Positions 1 through 9,341 of a DNA stretch of 64,000 nucleotides are shown here, in pieces. Position numbers and translations under genes: made by a program. The notes beneath the pieces are model-generated. The model had not been told where the DNA came from and made no database searches. It saw nothing but the letters and a program-made list of their open reading frames with translations. Positions within the stretch are counted from its first letter, which is position 1; each line of letters starts with the position of its first letter. The stretch comes from Pseudomonas alcaligenes. GTDB taxonomy: Bacteria > Pseudomonadota > Gammaproteobacteria > Pseudomonadales > Pseudomonadaceae. The stretch is taken from the NCBI RefSeq assembly GCF_014490745.1, contig NZ_LZEU01000001.1, positions 4,491,501 to 4,555,500 of the forward strand, in the 5' to 3' direction.

Positions 1-347
1 CAGCGCCCATACCGACACGCAATCCATGCGCCACGGAGCGCGCTCACAGCGTATCGCGACAGAGCGGACGAAACTTGGCCCCCGCCTCGCCTGTGGTTTT
101 CCAATAATCAGTGCTGGAAATACCGGTCACTTTTCAATCAGCAAGCGATGAAAGCTATTCGCCATTACGAATAACAGTCGTACGACTGAAACTTGCAAGC
201 GATAAAAGCTCAACTAGCTTTTCCTGCACGCCTGATCAAAAACGGGCCAGGGCCGTCTAGCTGAAGCCCTGCCGCTATATCTGGGGTGCCCCTGCGCAAC
301 ACCTGGCAGTACAGGGACAGTAATACCGAGCGATGGATAGCGAGCTA
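1..347. other. Non-coding upstream region of the arc operon
   Basis: I see no convincing gene here. The stretch is more AT-rich than the surrounding genes. It holds a 16-base direct repeat, GCAAGCGATRAAAGCT, at 141-156 and 195-210 (15 of 16 bases identical), 54 bp apart. A small hairpin at 204-222 (AAAAGCT, 5-base loop, AGCTTTT) overlaps the second copy. The repeats could be regulator half-sites for the arc operon; in P. aeruginosa ArgR also acts upstream of arcD. I cannot assign a protein to them. Confidence 0.5.
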
Positions 348-361
348 TTGATAAAAATCAA
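348..361 (+). promoter_or_regulatory. Anr/FNR box of the arcDABC promoter
   Basis: The sequence TTGATAAAAATCAA is a perfect TTGAT-N4-ATCAA dyad, the binding site of the oxygen-sensing FNR-family activator Anr. Its centre is 72 bp before the arcD start codon. If it sits at the usual -41.5 position, transcription starts near 396, with a weak -10 around 385-391. In P. aeruginosa the arc operon is known to be switched on by Anr under oxygen limitation, so the placement fits. Confidence 0.88.
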
Positions 362-426
362 TATCGCCCTCTCCGATAAGGAGCCCAATAGCTCCTAACT
401 TCTCTCCGCCATTTTGGAGGTGTTTG

Positions 427-1854
427 ATGTCCGACTCAGCAAACAAACTTCGCCTGGGGGCGTTGATTGCCCTGGTGGTGGGTTCGATGGTCGGTGGCGG
501 GATCTTCTCCCTGCCACAGAACATAGCCAACAGCGCCAGCGCCGGTGCCACCCTGATCGGCTGGCTGATCACCGGGGTCGGCATGCTGACCCTGGCCTTC
601 GTCTTCCAGACCCTGGCCAACCGCAAACCCAACCTGGATGGCGGGGTGTATGCCTACGCCAAGGCCGGTTTCGGCGACTACATGGGCTTCTCCTCGGCCT
701 GGGGTTACTGGATCAGCGCCTGGATCGGCAACGTCAGCTACATGGTGCTGCTGTTCTCCACCCTCGGTTACTTCTTCCCGGTGTTCGGTGAAGGCAACAC
801 CCTGCCGGCCGTGATCTGTGCCTCGGTGCTGCTCTGGTTGCTGCACTTCCTGGTACTGCGCGGGATCAAGGAAGCCGCCTTCATCAACACCATCACCACC
901 ATCGCCAAGATGGTGCCGCTGGCACTGTTCATCGTCATCGCCGCCATCGCCTTCAAGATGGACGTGTTCACCACTGACTTCTGGGGCAGCGGTAACAGCG
1001 AGCTCGGCAGCGTGATGGATCAGGTGCGCAAGATGATGCTGGTCACCGTCTGGGTGTTCATCGGCATCGAGGGCGCCAGCATCTTCTCCGCCCGCGCCGA
1101 GAAACGCAGCGATGTGGGCAAGGCCACCGTGCTGGGTTTCGTCGGTGTTCTGCTGCTGCTGGTACTGGTCAACGTGCTGTCCCAGGGCATCATGGCCCAG
1201 GCCCAGCTGGCCGGCCTGAAGAACCCGTCGATGGCTGGCGTGCTGGAGCATGTGGTTGGCCCCTGGGGTGCCCAGCTGATCAGCATCGGCCTGCTGGTTT
1301 CCCTGGCCGGGGCCCTGCTGTCCTGGACCCTGCTGTGTGCCGAGATCCTCTTCGCCAGCGCCCGTGACCACACCATGCCGGAGTTCCTGCGCAAGGAGAA
1401 CGCCAACCAGGTGCCGGTCAACGCGCTGTGGCTGACCAATGCGCTGATCCAGCTGTTCCTCATCATCACCCTGTTCAACAGCTCGACCTATCTCAGCCTG
1501 CTGTACCTGGCCACGTCGATGATCCTGGTGCCGTACTTCTGGTCGAGTGCCTATGCGGTGCTGCTGGCGTTCCGCGGCGAGACCTACGAGAACGCCGGTG
1601 GGGAACGCAACAAGGATCTGGCCATCGCCCTGGTCTCCACCCTCTATGCCGTCTGGCTGGTGTATGCCGCCGGCATCCAGTACCTGCTGCTCTCCGCGCT
1701 GCTCTATGCGCCCGGCGCGATTCTGTTCGCCAAGGCCAAGCGCGAGCTGGGCCAACCCATCTTCACCGGCGTCGAGAAGATCATTTTCCTCGTCGTGCTG
1801 ATCGGTGCCGCCATCGCCGCCTACGGGCTGTATGACGGCTTCCTGAGTCTGTAA
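427..1854 (+). CDS. arcD: Arginine/ornithine antiporter ArcD
   Basis: Inner-membrane antiporter of the APA superfamily that imports arginine and exports ornithine for the arginine deiminase pathway. The protein (about 475 residues) has roughly twelve hydrophobic segments. Near the N-terminus is the glycine-rich first helix, GSMVGGGIFSLP, typical of basic amino acid antiporters. A TTG three bases upstream is in frame, but the ATG at 427 has GGAGG at 416-420, six bases away, and is the better start. First gene of arcDABC, 15 bp before arcA and downstream of a perfect Anr box. Confidence 0.95.
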   Translation: MSDSANKLRLGALIALVVGSMVGGGIFSLPQNIANSASAGATLIGWLITGVGMLTLAFVFQTLANRKPNLDGGVYAYAKAGFGDYMGFSSAWGYWISAWIGNVSYMVLLFSTLGYFFPVFGEGNTLPAVICASVLLWLLHFLVLRGIKEAAFINTITTIAKMVPLALFIVIAAIAFKMDVFTTDFWGSGNSELGSVMDQVRKMMLVTVWVFIGIEGASIFSARAEKRSDVGKATVLGFVGVLLLLVLVNVLSQGIMAQAQLAGLKNPSMAGVLEHVVGPWGAQLISIGLLVSLAGALLSWTLLCAEILFASARDHTMPEFLRKENANQVPVNALWLTNALIQLFLIITLFNSSTYLSLLYLATSMILVPYFWSSAYAVLLAFRGETYENAGGERNKDLAIALVSTLYAVWLVYAAGIQYLLLSALLYAPGAILFAKAKRELGQPIFTGVEKIIFLVVLIGAAIAAYGLYDGFLSL

Positions 1855-1869
1855 GAGAAGGAGTTCGAT

Positions 1870-3120
1870 ATGTCCAAGAAAGCCCTAGGCGTCCATTCCG
1901 AAGCCGGCAAACTGCACAAGGTGATGGTCTGCTCGCCAGGTCTCGCCCACCTGCGCCTGACCCCCAACAACTGCGACGAACTGCTGTTCGACGACGTGAT
2001 CTGGGTCAGCCAGGCCAAGCGCGACCACTTCGATTTCATGACCAAGATGCGCGAACGCGGCATCGAGGTGGTGGAGATGCACAACCTGCTCGAGGAGACG
2101 GTGAAGAATCCGGAAGCGCTGAAGTGGATCCTCGATCGCAAGATCACCCCCAACAGCGTCGGCCTCGGCCTGCAGGGCGAAGTGCGCTCCTTCATCGAGG
2201 GGCTAGAGTCGCGCCGGATCGCCGAGTTCCTGATCGGCGGCGTGTCCGGCTCCGACCTGGCCAAGCACAAGAACTCGGAAGTCGCGAAGATGTTCAACGC
2301 CTACCAGGGCGAGTCCAGCTTCGTCTTCCCGCCGCTGCCCAATACCCAGTTCACCCGCGACACCACCTGCTGGATCTACGGTGGCGTCACCCTCAACCCC
2401 ATGTACTGGCCGGCCCGCCGTCAGGAAACCCTGCTGACCAGTGCCATCTACAAATTCCACCCGGACTTCGTCAACGAAGAGTTCGAGATCTGGTACGGCG
2501 ATCCGGACAAGGATCACGGCGCCGCCACCCTGGAAGGTGGTGACGTGATGCCGATCGGCAACGGTACCGTGCTGATCGGCATGGGCGAGCGCTCCTCGCA
2601 CCAGGCCATCGGCCAGGTGGCCCAGGCCCTGTTCGCCAAGGGCGCGGCGGAGAAAGTGGTGGTCGCCGGCCTCGGCAAGTCGCGCGCGGCCATGCACCTG
2701 GACACCGTGTTCAGCTTCTGCGACCGCGACCTGGTCACCGTCTTCCCGGAAGTGGCCTACCAGATCGTGCCCTTCGTGCTGCGCCCGGACGAGAGCAAGC
2801 CGGGTGGCATCGACGTGCGCCGCGAAGACAAGTCGTTCATCGACGTGGTCGCCGAATCCCTCAACCTGAAGAAGTTGCGGGTGGTAGAGACCGGCGGCGA
2901 CAGCTTCGAAGCCGAACGCGAGCAATGGGACGACGGCAACAACGTGGTCTGCCTGGAGCCCGGCGTGGTGGTCGGCTACGACCGCAACACCTACACCAAC
3001 ACCCTGCTGCGCAAGGCCGGTGTCGAGGTGGTGACCATCAGTGCCAGCGAACTGGGCCGCGGCCGTGGCGGTGGCCACTGCATGACCTGCCCGATCATCC
3101 GCGACCCGATCGACTACTAA
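1870..3120 (+). CDS. arcA: Arginine deiminase
   Basis: Hydrolyses arginine to citrulline and ammonia, the first step of fermentative arginine use. The 416 residues match the family length (418 in P. aeruginosa). The C-terminal catalytic motif GGGHCMTCP is present with the nucleophile Cys404; the MHLDTVFSF histidine motif lies near residue 278. The early [11 protein letters not shown] segment is also typical. A clear GGAG ribosome site precedes the ATG. Followed by a strong hairpin before arcB. Confidence 0.97.
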   Translation: MSKKALGVHSEAGKLHKVMVCSPGLAHLRLTPNNCDELLFDDVIWVSQAKRDHFDFMTKMRERGIEVVEMHNLLEETVKNPEALKWILDRKITPNSVGLGLQGEVRSFIEGLESRRIAEFLIGGVSGSDLAKHKNSEVAKMFNAYQGESSFVFPPLPNTQFTRDTTCWIYGGVTLNPMYWPARRQETLLTSAIYKFHPDFVNEEFEIWYGDPDKDHGAATLEGGDVMPIGNGTVLIGMGERSSHQAIGQVAQALFAKGAAEKVVVAGLGKSRAAMHLDTVFSFCDRDLVTVFPEVAYQIVPFVLRPDESKPGGIDVRREDKSFIDVVAESLNLKKLRVVETGGDSFEAEREQWDDGNNVVCLEPGVVVGYDRNTYTNTLLRKAGVEVVTISASELGRGRGGGHCMTCPIIRDPIDY

Positions 3121-3127
3121 AAAGCCA

Positions 3128-3156
3128 CCCCGGCGGCCAATCCATGGCCGCCGGGG
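3128..3156 (+). other. Intercistronic hairpin between arcA and arcB
   Basis: Perfect 11-bp inverted repeat, CCCCGGCGGCC and its complement, around a 7-base loop, just after the arcA stop. There is no T-run, so it is more likely an mRNA processing or stability element than a terminator. It could help set different levels of ArcA and ArcB from one transcript. Confidence 0.6.
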
Positions 3157-3189
3157 CGCCGTTCAAGCCGTCCACAAGGAGAAAGAACC

Positions 3190-4200
3190 ATGGCTTTCAA
3201 CATGCACAACCGCAACCTGCTCAGCCTGATGCACCACAGCACTCGCGAGCTGCGCTACCTCCTCGACCTGTCGCGCGACCTCAAGCGCGCCAAGTACACC
3301 GGCACCGAGCAACCGCACCTGCTGCGCAAGAACATCGCGCTGATCTTCGAGAAAACCTCCACCCGCACCCGCTGCGCCTTCGAGGTGGCCGCCTATGACC
3401 AGGGCGCCAACGTCACCTACATCGACCCAGGCTCCTCGCAGATCGGCCACAAGGAGAGCATGAAGGACACCGCCCGCGTGCTCGGCCGCATGTACGACGC
3501 CATCGAGTACCGCGGCTTCAAGCAGGAAATCGTCGAAGACCTGGCCAAATACGCCGGCGTGCCGGTGTTCAACGGTCTGACCGACGAATACCACCCGACC
3601 CAGATGCTCGCCGACGTGCTGACCATGCGCGAGCACAGCGACAAGCCGCTGCACGAGATCAGCTATGCCTACCTCGGCGACGCCCGTAACAACATGGGCA
3701 ACTCGCTGCTGCTGATCGGCGCCAAGCTCGGCATGGACGTGCGCATCGCCGCGCCCAAGTCCCTGTGGCCGACCGACGAGCACGTCGCCGCCTGCAGGAA
3801 ATTCGCCGAGGAAAGCGGAGCGCGCATCACCCTCACCGAAGATGCCAAGGAAGCGGTCAAGGGCGTCGACTTCGTCCACACCGATGTCTGGGTGTCCATG
3901 GGCGAGCCGGTGGAAGCCTGGGGCGAACGCATCAAGGAGTTGATGCCCTATCAGGTCAATGTCGAGCTGATGAAGGCTGCCGGTAACCCGCGGGTCAAGT
4001 TCATGCACTGTCTGCCGGCCTTCCACAACAGCGAGACCAAGGTCGGCAAGCAGATCGCCGAGCAGTACCCGCACCTGAAGAACGGCATCGAAGTGACCGA
4101 CGACGTGTTCGAGTCGCCCTGGTGTATCGCCTTCGAACAGGCGGAAAACCGTATGCACACCATCAAGGCGATCCTGGTCTCGACCCTGGCCGACGTCTGA
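3190..4200 (+). CDS. arcB: Catabolic ornithine carbamoyltransferase
   Basis: Converts citrulline and phosphate to ornithine and carbamoyl phosphate in the arginine deiminase pathway. 336 residues, the length of the catabolic enzyme. The carbamoyl-phosphate motif FEKTSTRTR (near residue 54), the HPTQ motif, and the ornithine-binding FMHCLPAFH motif (near 275) are all intact. AAGGAG precedes the ATG. It lies between arcA and arcC, which supports the catabolic role rather than the biosynthetic ArgF. Confidence 0.97.
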   Translation: MAFNMHNRNLLSLMHHSTRELRYLLDLSRDLKRAKYTGTEQPHLLRKNIALIFEKTSTRTRCAFEVAAYDQGANVTYIDPGSSQIGHKESMKDTARVLGRMYDAIEYRGFKQEIVEDLAKYAGVPVFNGLTDEYHPTQMLADVLTMREHSDKPLHEISYAYLGDARNNMGNSLLLIGAKLGMDVRIAAPKSLWPTDEHVAACRKFAEESGARITLTEDAKEAVKGVDFVHTDVWVSMGEPVEAWGERIKELMPYQVNVELMKAAGNPRVKFMHCLPAFHNSETKVGKQIAEQYPHLKNGIEVTDDVFESPWCIAFEQAENRMHTIKAILVSTLADV

Positions 4201-4205
4201 CGCGC

Positions 4206-4249
4206 GTGCCGTAGGGCGGGTGCAACCCGCGGGCTGCGCCCGCCCTACG
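4206..4249. repeat. Dispersed GTAGGGCGGG hairpin repeat in the arcB-arcC gap
   Basis: A 13-bp perfect inverted repeat (4206-4218 with 4237-4249) fills most of the 75-bp gap between arcB and arcC. Its core, 4209-4229, is a 21-base sequence that recurs exactly at 50741-50761. It is therefore a dispersed intergenic element and not specific to the arc operon. On the transcript it would form a strong hairpin between two cotranscribed genes. Confidence 0.75.
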
Positions 4250-4275
4250 GCCAACCTCTTTCAAGGAGAACAACC

Positions 4276-5202
4276 ATGCGACTAGTCATCGCCCTGGGCG
4301 GTAACGCCCTGCTGCGGCGTGGCGAGGCCATGACCGCGGAGAACCAGCGCGTCAATGTGCGCATCGCCTGCGAACAGATCGCCAAGGTGGCGCCCGGCAA
4401 CGAACTGGTGATCGCCCACGGCAACGGCCCGCAGGTCGGCCTGCTGGCCCTGCAGGGCAACGCCTACGATGCCGCCAACCCCTATCCGCTGGACGTCCTC
4501 GGCGCCGAAACCGAGGGCATGATCGGCTACATGATTGAACAGGAGCTGGGCAACCTGCTGCCGTTCGAAGTGCCCTTCGCCACCATCCTCACCCAGGTCG
4601 AAGTGGACAGCGGCGACCCGGCCTTCAGAACCCCGACCAAGCCGATCGGCCCGGTCTACAGCAAGGCCGACGCCGAGCGCCTGGCCGCCGAGAAGGGCTG
4701 GAGCATCGCCCCGGACGGCGACAAGTTCCGCCGCGTGGTGGCCAGCCCGCGGCCGCAGCGGATCTTCGAGATCCGCCCGGTGAAGTGGCTGCTGGAGAAA
4801 GGCTCGGTGGTGATCTGCGCCGGCGGCGGCGGCATCCCGACCATGTACGAAGGCGGCAAGCTCAAGGGCGTGGAGGCGGTGATCGACAAGGATCTGTGCT
4901 CGGCGCTGCTGGCCGAGCAGCTGAGCAGTGACCTGCTGGTGATCGCCACCGACGTCGATGCCACTTACATCGACTGGGGCAAGCCGACCCAGAAAGCCAT
5001 CGCCCAGGCCCACCCCGACGAACTGGAACGCCTTGGCTTCGCTGCCGGCTCCATGGGCCCGAAAGTCCAGGCCGCCTGCGAGTTCGCCCGCAACACCGGG
5101 CAGGTCGCGGTGATCGGTTCGCTGGCCAATATCGAGGCCATTGTCAAAGGCACCTCCGGCACCCGCATCAGCACCGCCAAACCTGGCCTCAGCTACTACT
5201 AG
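4276..5202 (+). CDS. arcC: Carbamate kinase
   Basis: Transfers phosphate from carbamoyl phosphate to ADP, giving ATP, CO2 and ammonia; this is the energy-yielding last step of the pathway. 308 residues, normal for the family. The amino acid kinase motifs are visible: [11 protein letters not shown] at the N-terminus, HGNGPQVG near residue 42, and CAGGGGIP near 180. AAGGAG lies before the ATG. Last gene of arcDABC; a perfect 8-bp stem (5221-5228 with 5234-5241) follows the stop but lacks a T-run. Confidence 0.97.
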   Translation: MRLVIALGGNALLRRGEAMTAENQRVNVRIACEQIAKVAPGNELVIAHGNGPQVGLLALQGNAYDAANPYPLDVLGAETEGMIGYMIEQELGNLLPFEVPFATILTQVEVDSGDPAFRTPTKPIGPVYSKADAERLAAEKGWSIAPDGDKFRRVVASPRPQRIFEIRPVKWLLEKGSVVICAGGGGIPTMYEGGKLKGVEAVIDKDLCSALLAEQLSSDLLVIATDVDATYIDWGKPTQKAIAQAHPDELERLGFAAGSMGPKVQAACEFARNTGQVAVIGSLANIEAIVKGTSGTRISTAKPGLSYY

Positions 5203-5424
5203 CCTGGCCTCTGCACCCGCGCGGGGCCGCCCTGGCCCCGCCCACTCCTGCACACTCCACACGCCGAACGGCGTGACCTGCCAGTCACAACCTGCGTCAT
5301 CCGGATATCCCGATTCATATTGAGTCGCCACCCGGCATCTGCCGTCTGGCCGGTGAGCCTGTTGCCCTCACGCACTCGCCACCCGCCAAGCGCCGAGGCA
5401 GACCGTTTCAAGGAGTTCCGCGTG

Positions 5425-7305
5425 ATGTCTCGACTACCCGTCATCGTAGGGTTCGGCGGTTATAACGCCGCGGGCAGAAGTTCGTTCCACCATGGTTTCC
5501 GCCGTATCGTCCAGGAATCCCTGGACGCCGCCCGCCGCCAGGAAACCCTGGCCGGCCTGGCCGTGATGATGCAGCTGGTGCAGGTGGTCGACGGCCAGTT
5601 CCACAGCCTCGACGGCCAGGCGCTGAGCCTGGCCGAGATCGAGAGCCGCCATGGCGCCGAGATTCTCGCCGGCACCCTGGTACGGCGCATCGACAAGCGC
5701 CACCTGGACGTCGACGCCGCCCACTGGCAGAAGAACCTGGCCATCAGCAACGCGCAGTTCACCACCCTGCGCAAGCACCTGCCCGAACCGCTGCCGGCCA
5801 GCTGGCAGGTGGAGGACGTGGACGAACTGCAGGTGCGCGTCACCCTCACCGAGAGCAGCGAGTTCAAGGTCGACAGCTACCGCAGCCTGCCGGTGAAGTC
5901 GGCCGGCCAGCTGCCCAGCGGCTTCGAGCCGGGCGACCTGTACAACTCGCGCTTCCACCCGCGCGGCCTGCAGATGGCCGTGGTCGGCGCTACCGACGCG
6001 CTGCGCTCCACCGGCCTGGCCTGGCAGCACATTCTCGACCAGGTGCAGCCGGACGAAGTGGCAGTGTTCTCCGGCAGCATCATGAGCCAGCTCGACGAGA
6101 ACGGTTTCGGCGGCATGCTGCAGGCCCGCCTCAAGGGTGGCCGGGTTACCGCCAAGCAGTGCCCGCTGGGCCTCAACACCATGCCGGCCGACTTCATCAA
6201 TGCCTACGTACTGGGCAGCGTCGGCACCACCGGCAGCGTCACCGGCGCCTGTGCCACCTTCCTCTACAACCTGCAAAAGGCCATCGAACAGATCACCAGC
6301 GGCAAGTCGCGGGTGGTGCTGGTGGGCAACAGCGAGGCGCCGATCACCCAGGAATGCATCGACGGCTATGGCGCCATGGGCGCCCTGGCCACCGAGGAAG
6401 GTCTGCGCAAGATCGAGGGGCGCGACGACGTGGACTTCCGCCGCGCCAGCCGGCCATTCGGCGACAACTGCGGCTTCACCCTCTCCGAGTCGAGCCAGTT
6501 CGTGGTGCTGATGGATGACGAGCTGGCCTTGCAGCTGGGGGCTGACATCCACGGCGCGGTGCCGGACGTGTTCATCAATGCCGACGGCTTCAAGAAGTCC
6601 ATCTCCGCCCCCGGCCCCGGCAACTACCTGACCCTGGCCAAGGCCGTGGCCAGTGCCACCCAGCTGCTCGGCAGCGATGCCGTGCGCCAGCGCAGCTTCG
6701 TGCATGCCCACGGCTCCAGCACTCCGGCCAACCGGGTCACCGAATCCGAGCTGCTCGACCGCATCGCCGCTGCCTTTGGCATCAGCGACTGGCCGGTGAC
6801 CGCGGTGAAGGCCTTCCTCGGCCACTCCCTGGCCACCGCCAGCGGCGACCAGGTGATCGCCGCCCTCGGCACCTTCCGCCACGGCCTGCTGCCGGGTCTG
6901 AAGACCATCGACAAGGTGGCCGACGACGTCCACCGCCAGCACCTGAGCCTGGACACCCGCGACCGCCGCGTGGACATGGATCTGTGCTTCGTCAATTCCA
7001 AGGGTTTCGGCGGCAACAACGCCACCGGCGTGCTGCTGGCGCCGCAGATAGTCGAGCGCATGCTGCGCAAGCGCCACGGCGAGGCCGCCTTCGCTGCCTG
7101 GCAGGTCAAGCGCGAGGCCACTCGCGCGGCCGCCGCGCAATACGACCAGCAGGCCCTGCGCGGCCAGTTCGAGATTCTCTACAACTTCGGCCACGAGCTG
7201 ATCGACGAGCAGCAGCTGCAGATCGACACCCGGCAGATCCGCATCCCCGGCTTCACCCAGCCGCTGGTCTACCGCAAGGACGAGCGCTACGCCGATATGC
7301 TGTGA
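5425..7305 (+). CDS. fabY: Beta-ketoacyl-ACP synthase FabY
   Basis: Condenses acetyl-CoA with malonyl-ACP to start fatty acid synthesis in Pseudomonas, replacing FabH. The 626-residue protein has a thiolase fold. The nucleophile is in VTGACATFLYN (near residue 275), and the two further active-site regions are HAHGSSTPANR and KAFLGHSLATASG. The start at 5425 follows AAGGAG at 5410-5415; in-frame starts further upstream lack a ribosome site. FabY beside arcDABC is the P. aeruginosa arrangement as I recall it. Confidence 0.93.
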   Translation: MSRLPVIVGFGGYNAAGRSSFHHGFRRIVQESLDAARRQETLAGLAVMMQLVQVVDGQFHSLDGQALSLAEIESRHGAEILAGTLVRRIDKRHLDVDAAHWQKNLAISNAQFTTLRKHLPEPLPASWQVEDVDELQVRVTLTESSEFKVDSYRSLPVKSAGQLPSGFEPGDLYNSRFHPRGLQMAVVGATDALRSTGLAWQHILDQVQPDEVAVFSGSIMSQLDENGFGGMLQARLKGGRVTAKQCPLGLNTMPADFINAYVLGSVGTTGSVTGACATFLYNLQKAIEQITSGKSRVVLVGNSEAPITQECIDGYGAMGALATEEGLRKIEGRDDVDFRRASRPFGDNCGFTLSESSQFVVLMDDELALQLGADIHGAVPDVFINADGFKKSISAPGPGNYLTLAKAVASATQLLGSDAVRQRSFVHAHGSSTPANRVTESELLDRIAAAFGISDWPVTAVKAFLGHSLATASGDQVIAALGTFRHGLLPGLKTIDKVADDVHRQHLSLDTRDRRVDMDLCFVNSKGFGGNNATGVLLAPQIVERMLRKRHGEAAFAAWQVKREATRAAAAQYDQQALRGQFEILYNFGHELIDEQQLQIDTRQIRIPGFTQPLVYRKDERYADML

Positions 7306-7340
7306 AGGCCGCGGAGAGCCGGACGCTTATCGAAGCAACT

Positions 7341-7361
7341 CCCTCTCCCCCCCGGAGAGGG
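7341..7361. terminator. Hairpin between convergent fabY and thioesterase genes
   Basis: Eight-base stem (CCCTCTCC with GGAGAGGG) around a run of C, in the gap between the two convergent genes. It resembles the start of the CCCTCTCC...GAGAGGG dispersed repeat also seen at 50654-50690. It probably works as a bidirectional terminator, though no T-run is present. Confidence 0.5.
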
Positions 7362-7368
7362 ATGAAAG

Positions 7369-7818
7369 TCAGCGGTGCAGCACGTACTGGCCGCTGAAGC
7401 GCACCGCCTCGCATTCGCCGACAAGAATGCGGCTGTGCAGCCTGAGCCGAGCCAGGCCGCGGCGCCGGTAGAGGGCGAGGAACCTGTCCCACTCGGCTGC
7501 CGCCGGGGCAGTGCAGAGCGCCACCGCATCGCTCAGCACCGGCTCGGCATAATCGATCTGGCCCTGCTGGATGACAATATGGCCGTCGCTGACGCCCGCC
7601 TCGCGCAACGCCAGATGCAGCCAGCCCCAGCCGGCCAGCACCGCGCCGCAGTACAGGCTGCCGCCGAACATGCTGCTCTTGTGGTTGAGGTTGGCTGCCA
7701 GCGGCAGGCTCAGACGCAGCTCGCAAGCCTGCCAGCTCAGCACCCCCAGACCGAGGGCCTGGGTCAGCGGGATGTCCTGGTGCAGCAGTTGCTCCAGGTA
7801 GGCGCGATCATCATGCAT
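7369..7818 (-). CDS. Hotdog-fold thioesterase, YiiD C-terminal type
   Basis: A 149-residue single hotdog domain resembling the C-terminal thioesterase domain of YiiD and the PaaI group. Typical features are LNHKSSMFGGSLYCGAVLAGW near residue 45, where the glycine-rich turn leads into the hot-dog helix, and the substrate-pocket strand after it. The substrate is unknown; acyl-CoA or acyl-ACP is likely. ATG at 7818 was chosen because homology starts close to it; upstream in-frame residues look non-coding. It lies 31 bp downstream of cysQ and is probably cotranscribed with nudE and cysQ. Confidence 0.78.
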   Translation of the reverse strand: MHDDRAYLEQLLHQDIPLTQALGLGVLSWQACELRLSLPLAANLNHKSSMFGGSLYCGAVLAGWGWLHLALREAGVSDGHIVIQQGQIDYAEPVLSDAVALCTAPAAAEWDRFLALYRRRGLARLRLHSRILVGECEAVRFSGQYVLHR

Positions 7819-7849
7819 GGCTGAGCCCTGGCCGCTTGTGCTGCGAGGC

Positions 7850-8671
7850 TCAGTCGAGGGCACGGGCCAGCTGGATCAGCTCGGCACGCCACTGTGCCGC
7901 CACGGGCAGGCACAGGAAAGACGGGTTGAGGAACGACTCGCGGGCCTCGTAGGTCAGGGCCTCGCCCTTGAGATCGAGCACCTCGCCGCCGGCGCCTTCC
8001 AGCACGCCCTGGGCCGCCGCGGTATCCCACTGCGAGGTGGGTGCCAGGCGCGGGTAACAGTCGGCATTGCCTTCGGCCAGCAGGCAGAACTTCAGCGAGC
8101 TGCCGACGCTGGCCAGCTGCAGGTCGCCGAAACGCTCGCTCAGACCTTCCAGCAGGCGCTCCTGGGCCGGGCTGGAGTGGCGCTTGCTGGCCACCACGGT
8201 GAAGGCCTCGGCCGGGGCCAGGCGCACGGCCACCTCTGCAGCGGCGCCATCGCGCTCCACGCGCCAGGCGCCGAGACCACGACCGCCGTAGTAGCAGCGA
8301 CCGCTGGCCGGGATGCCGACCACCCCGAACACCACCTCGCCACGTTCGATCAGCGCCACGTTGACGGTGAACTCCTCGCTACCGGAGATGAACTCCTTGG
8401 TACCGTCCAGCGGATCGACCAGCCACCAGCGCTGCCAGGCAGCGCGCTCGGCGAAGGCGATGTCGGCGTCTTCCTCCGACAGCACCGGGATGTCTGCGGC
8501 CAGGGCGCGCAGGCCGTCGGCGAGGATATGGTGGGCGGCCAGGTCGGCGGCGGTCACCGGCGAGGCATCGGCCTTCTCGGTCACCGCCACGTCGTTGCGC
8601 CAGTGCGGCAGGGTGGCCTGACCGGCGCGTTGTACCAGGGCGATCACCGCCGGCAGAAAGGGATGGCTCAC
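7850..8671 (-). CDS. cysQ: 3'(2'),5'-bisphosphate nucleotidase CysQ
   Basis: Removes the 3'-phosphate from PAP, a by-product of sulfate assimilation, in the cytoplasm. 273 residues of the inositol monophosphatase superfamily. The metal-binding motifs are SEEDAD (near residue 65), WLVDPLDGTKEFI (near 85) and SQWDTAAAQGVL near 220. The gene overlaps nudE by four bases (ATGA), so the two are translationally coupled. Confidence 0.93.
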   Translation of the reverse strand: MSHPFLPAVIALVQRAGQATLPHWRNDVAVTEKADASPVTAADLAAHHILADGLRALAADIPVLSEEDADIAFAERAAWQRWWLVDPLDGTKEFISGSEEFTVNVALIERGEVVFGVVGIPASGRCYYGGRGLGAWRVERDGAAAEVAVRLAPAEAFTVVASKRHSSPAQERLLEGLSERFGDLQLASVGSSLKFCLLAEGNADCYPRLAPTSQWDTAAAQGVLEGAGGEVLDLKGEALTYEARESFLNPSFLCLPVAAQWRAELIQLARALD

Positions 8672-9234
8672 AGGCTGAATTCTCCACGTTGGCTTAACAG
8701 GTCGCGCACCAGATACAGCGCCGCCAGGGCGCGGCCCTCGGAAAACTGCGGGTGCTGCACCAGGCTGCTGAGTTCGCGCAGGTTGACCTTGTCCACCCGC
8801 AGCGGCTCGGGCTCGTCACCCGGCAGGCTTTCCTCGTACAGGTCGCGGGCCAGCACCACCTGGATCTTCTGGCTCATGTAACCGGGCGACAAACTCAGCT
8901 CGGCGATCAGCTCGAGGCGGTGGGCGCCGAAGCCGGCTTCTTCCTTGAGTTCGCGATTGGCCGCATCGAGCACGTCTTCGCCGGGCTCGACCAGGCCCTT
9001 GGGCAGCGACAACTGGTAGTCGTCGGTGCCGCCACAGTATTCCTCGAGCAGCACCGCGTGCTCGGCATCGAGCAGTGCCACGATCATCACCGCGCCATAG
9101 CCCGAGCCTTTGCCGACCAGGCGTTCGTAAGTGCGCTCGACCCCGTTGGAGAAGCGCAGCTGCAGTTCTTCGACGCGGAACAGGCGGCTGCTCGCGACTA
9201 TCTCGCGGGCCAGCACGACAGGTTTCTCACGCAT
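8668..9234 (-). CDS. nudE: ADP compounds hydrolase NudE
   Basis: Nudix hydrolase that cleaves ADP-ribose, NADH and Ap3A-like compounds to AMP plus a phosphorylated product. 188 residues. The Nudix box starts at GLVEPGEDVLDAANREL and continues KEEAGFG, matching GX5EX7REUXEEXGU. Transcribed toward cysQ with a four-base overlap and divergent from the nucleotidase gene at 9342. Confidence 0.92.
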   Translation of the reverse strand: MREKPVVLAREIVASSRLFRVEELQLRFSNGVERTYERLVGKGSGYGAVMIVALLDAEHAVLLEEYCGGTDDYQLSLPKGLVEPGEDVLDAANRELKEEAGFGAHRLELIAELSLSPGYMSQKIQVVLARDLYEESLPGDEPEPLRVDKVNLRELSSLVQHPQFSEGRALAALYLVRDLLSQRGEFSL

Positions 9235-9341
9235 GGGCTCACTCCTTGATACGAACGGGTATCATACCCCGCCCACCCGAATTGTCCGCGTGGGATATTG
9301 CAGCGCGACACACTCCGTCACCTTTCACGCCAGAATCCGCC

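Noticed and set aside
436..1755. Long open frame opposite arcD
   Set aside because: Encodes a Gln/His/Gly/Asp-rich sequence typical of the antisense of a GC-rich membrane gene. No ribosome site and no homology that I recognise; arcD is clearly real.
5434..7194. A 586-codon open frame opposite fabY
   Set aside because: Composition (Ala/Gly/Val/His/Gln) is that of an antisense shadow. The plus strand carries intact beta-ketoacyl synthase motifs.
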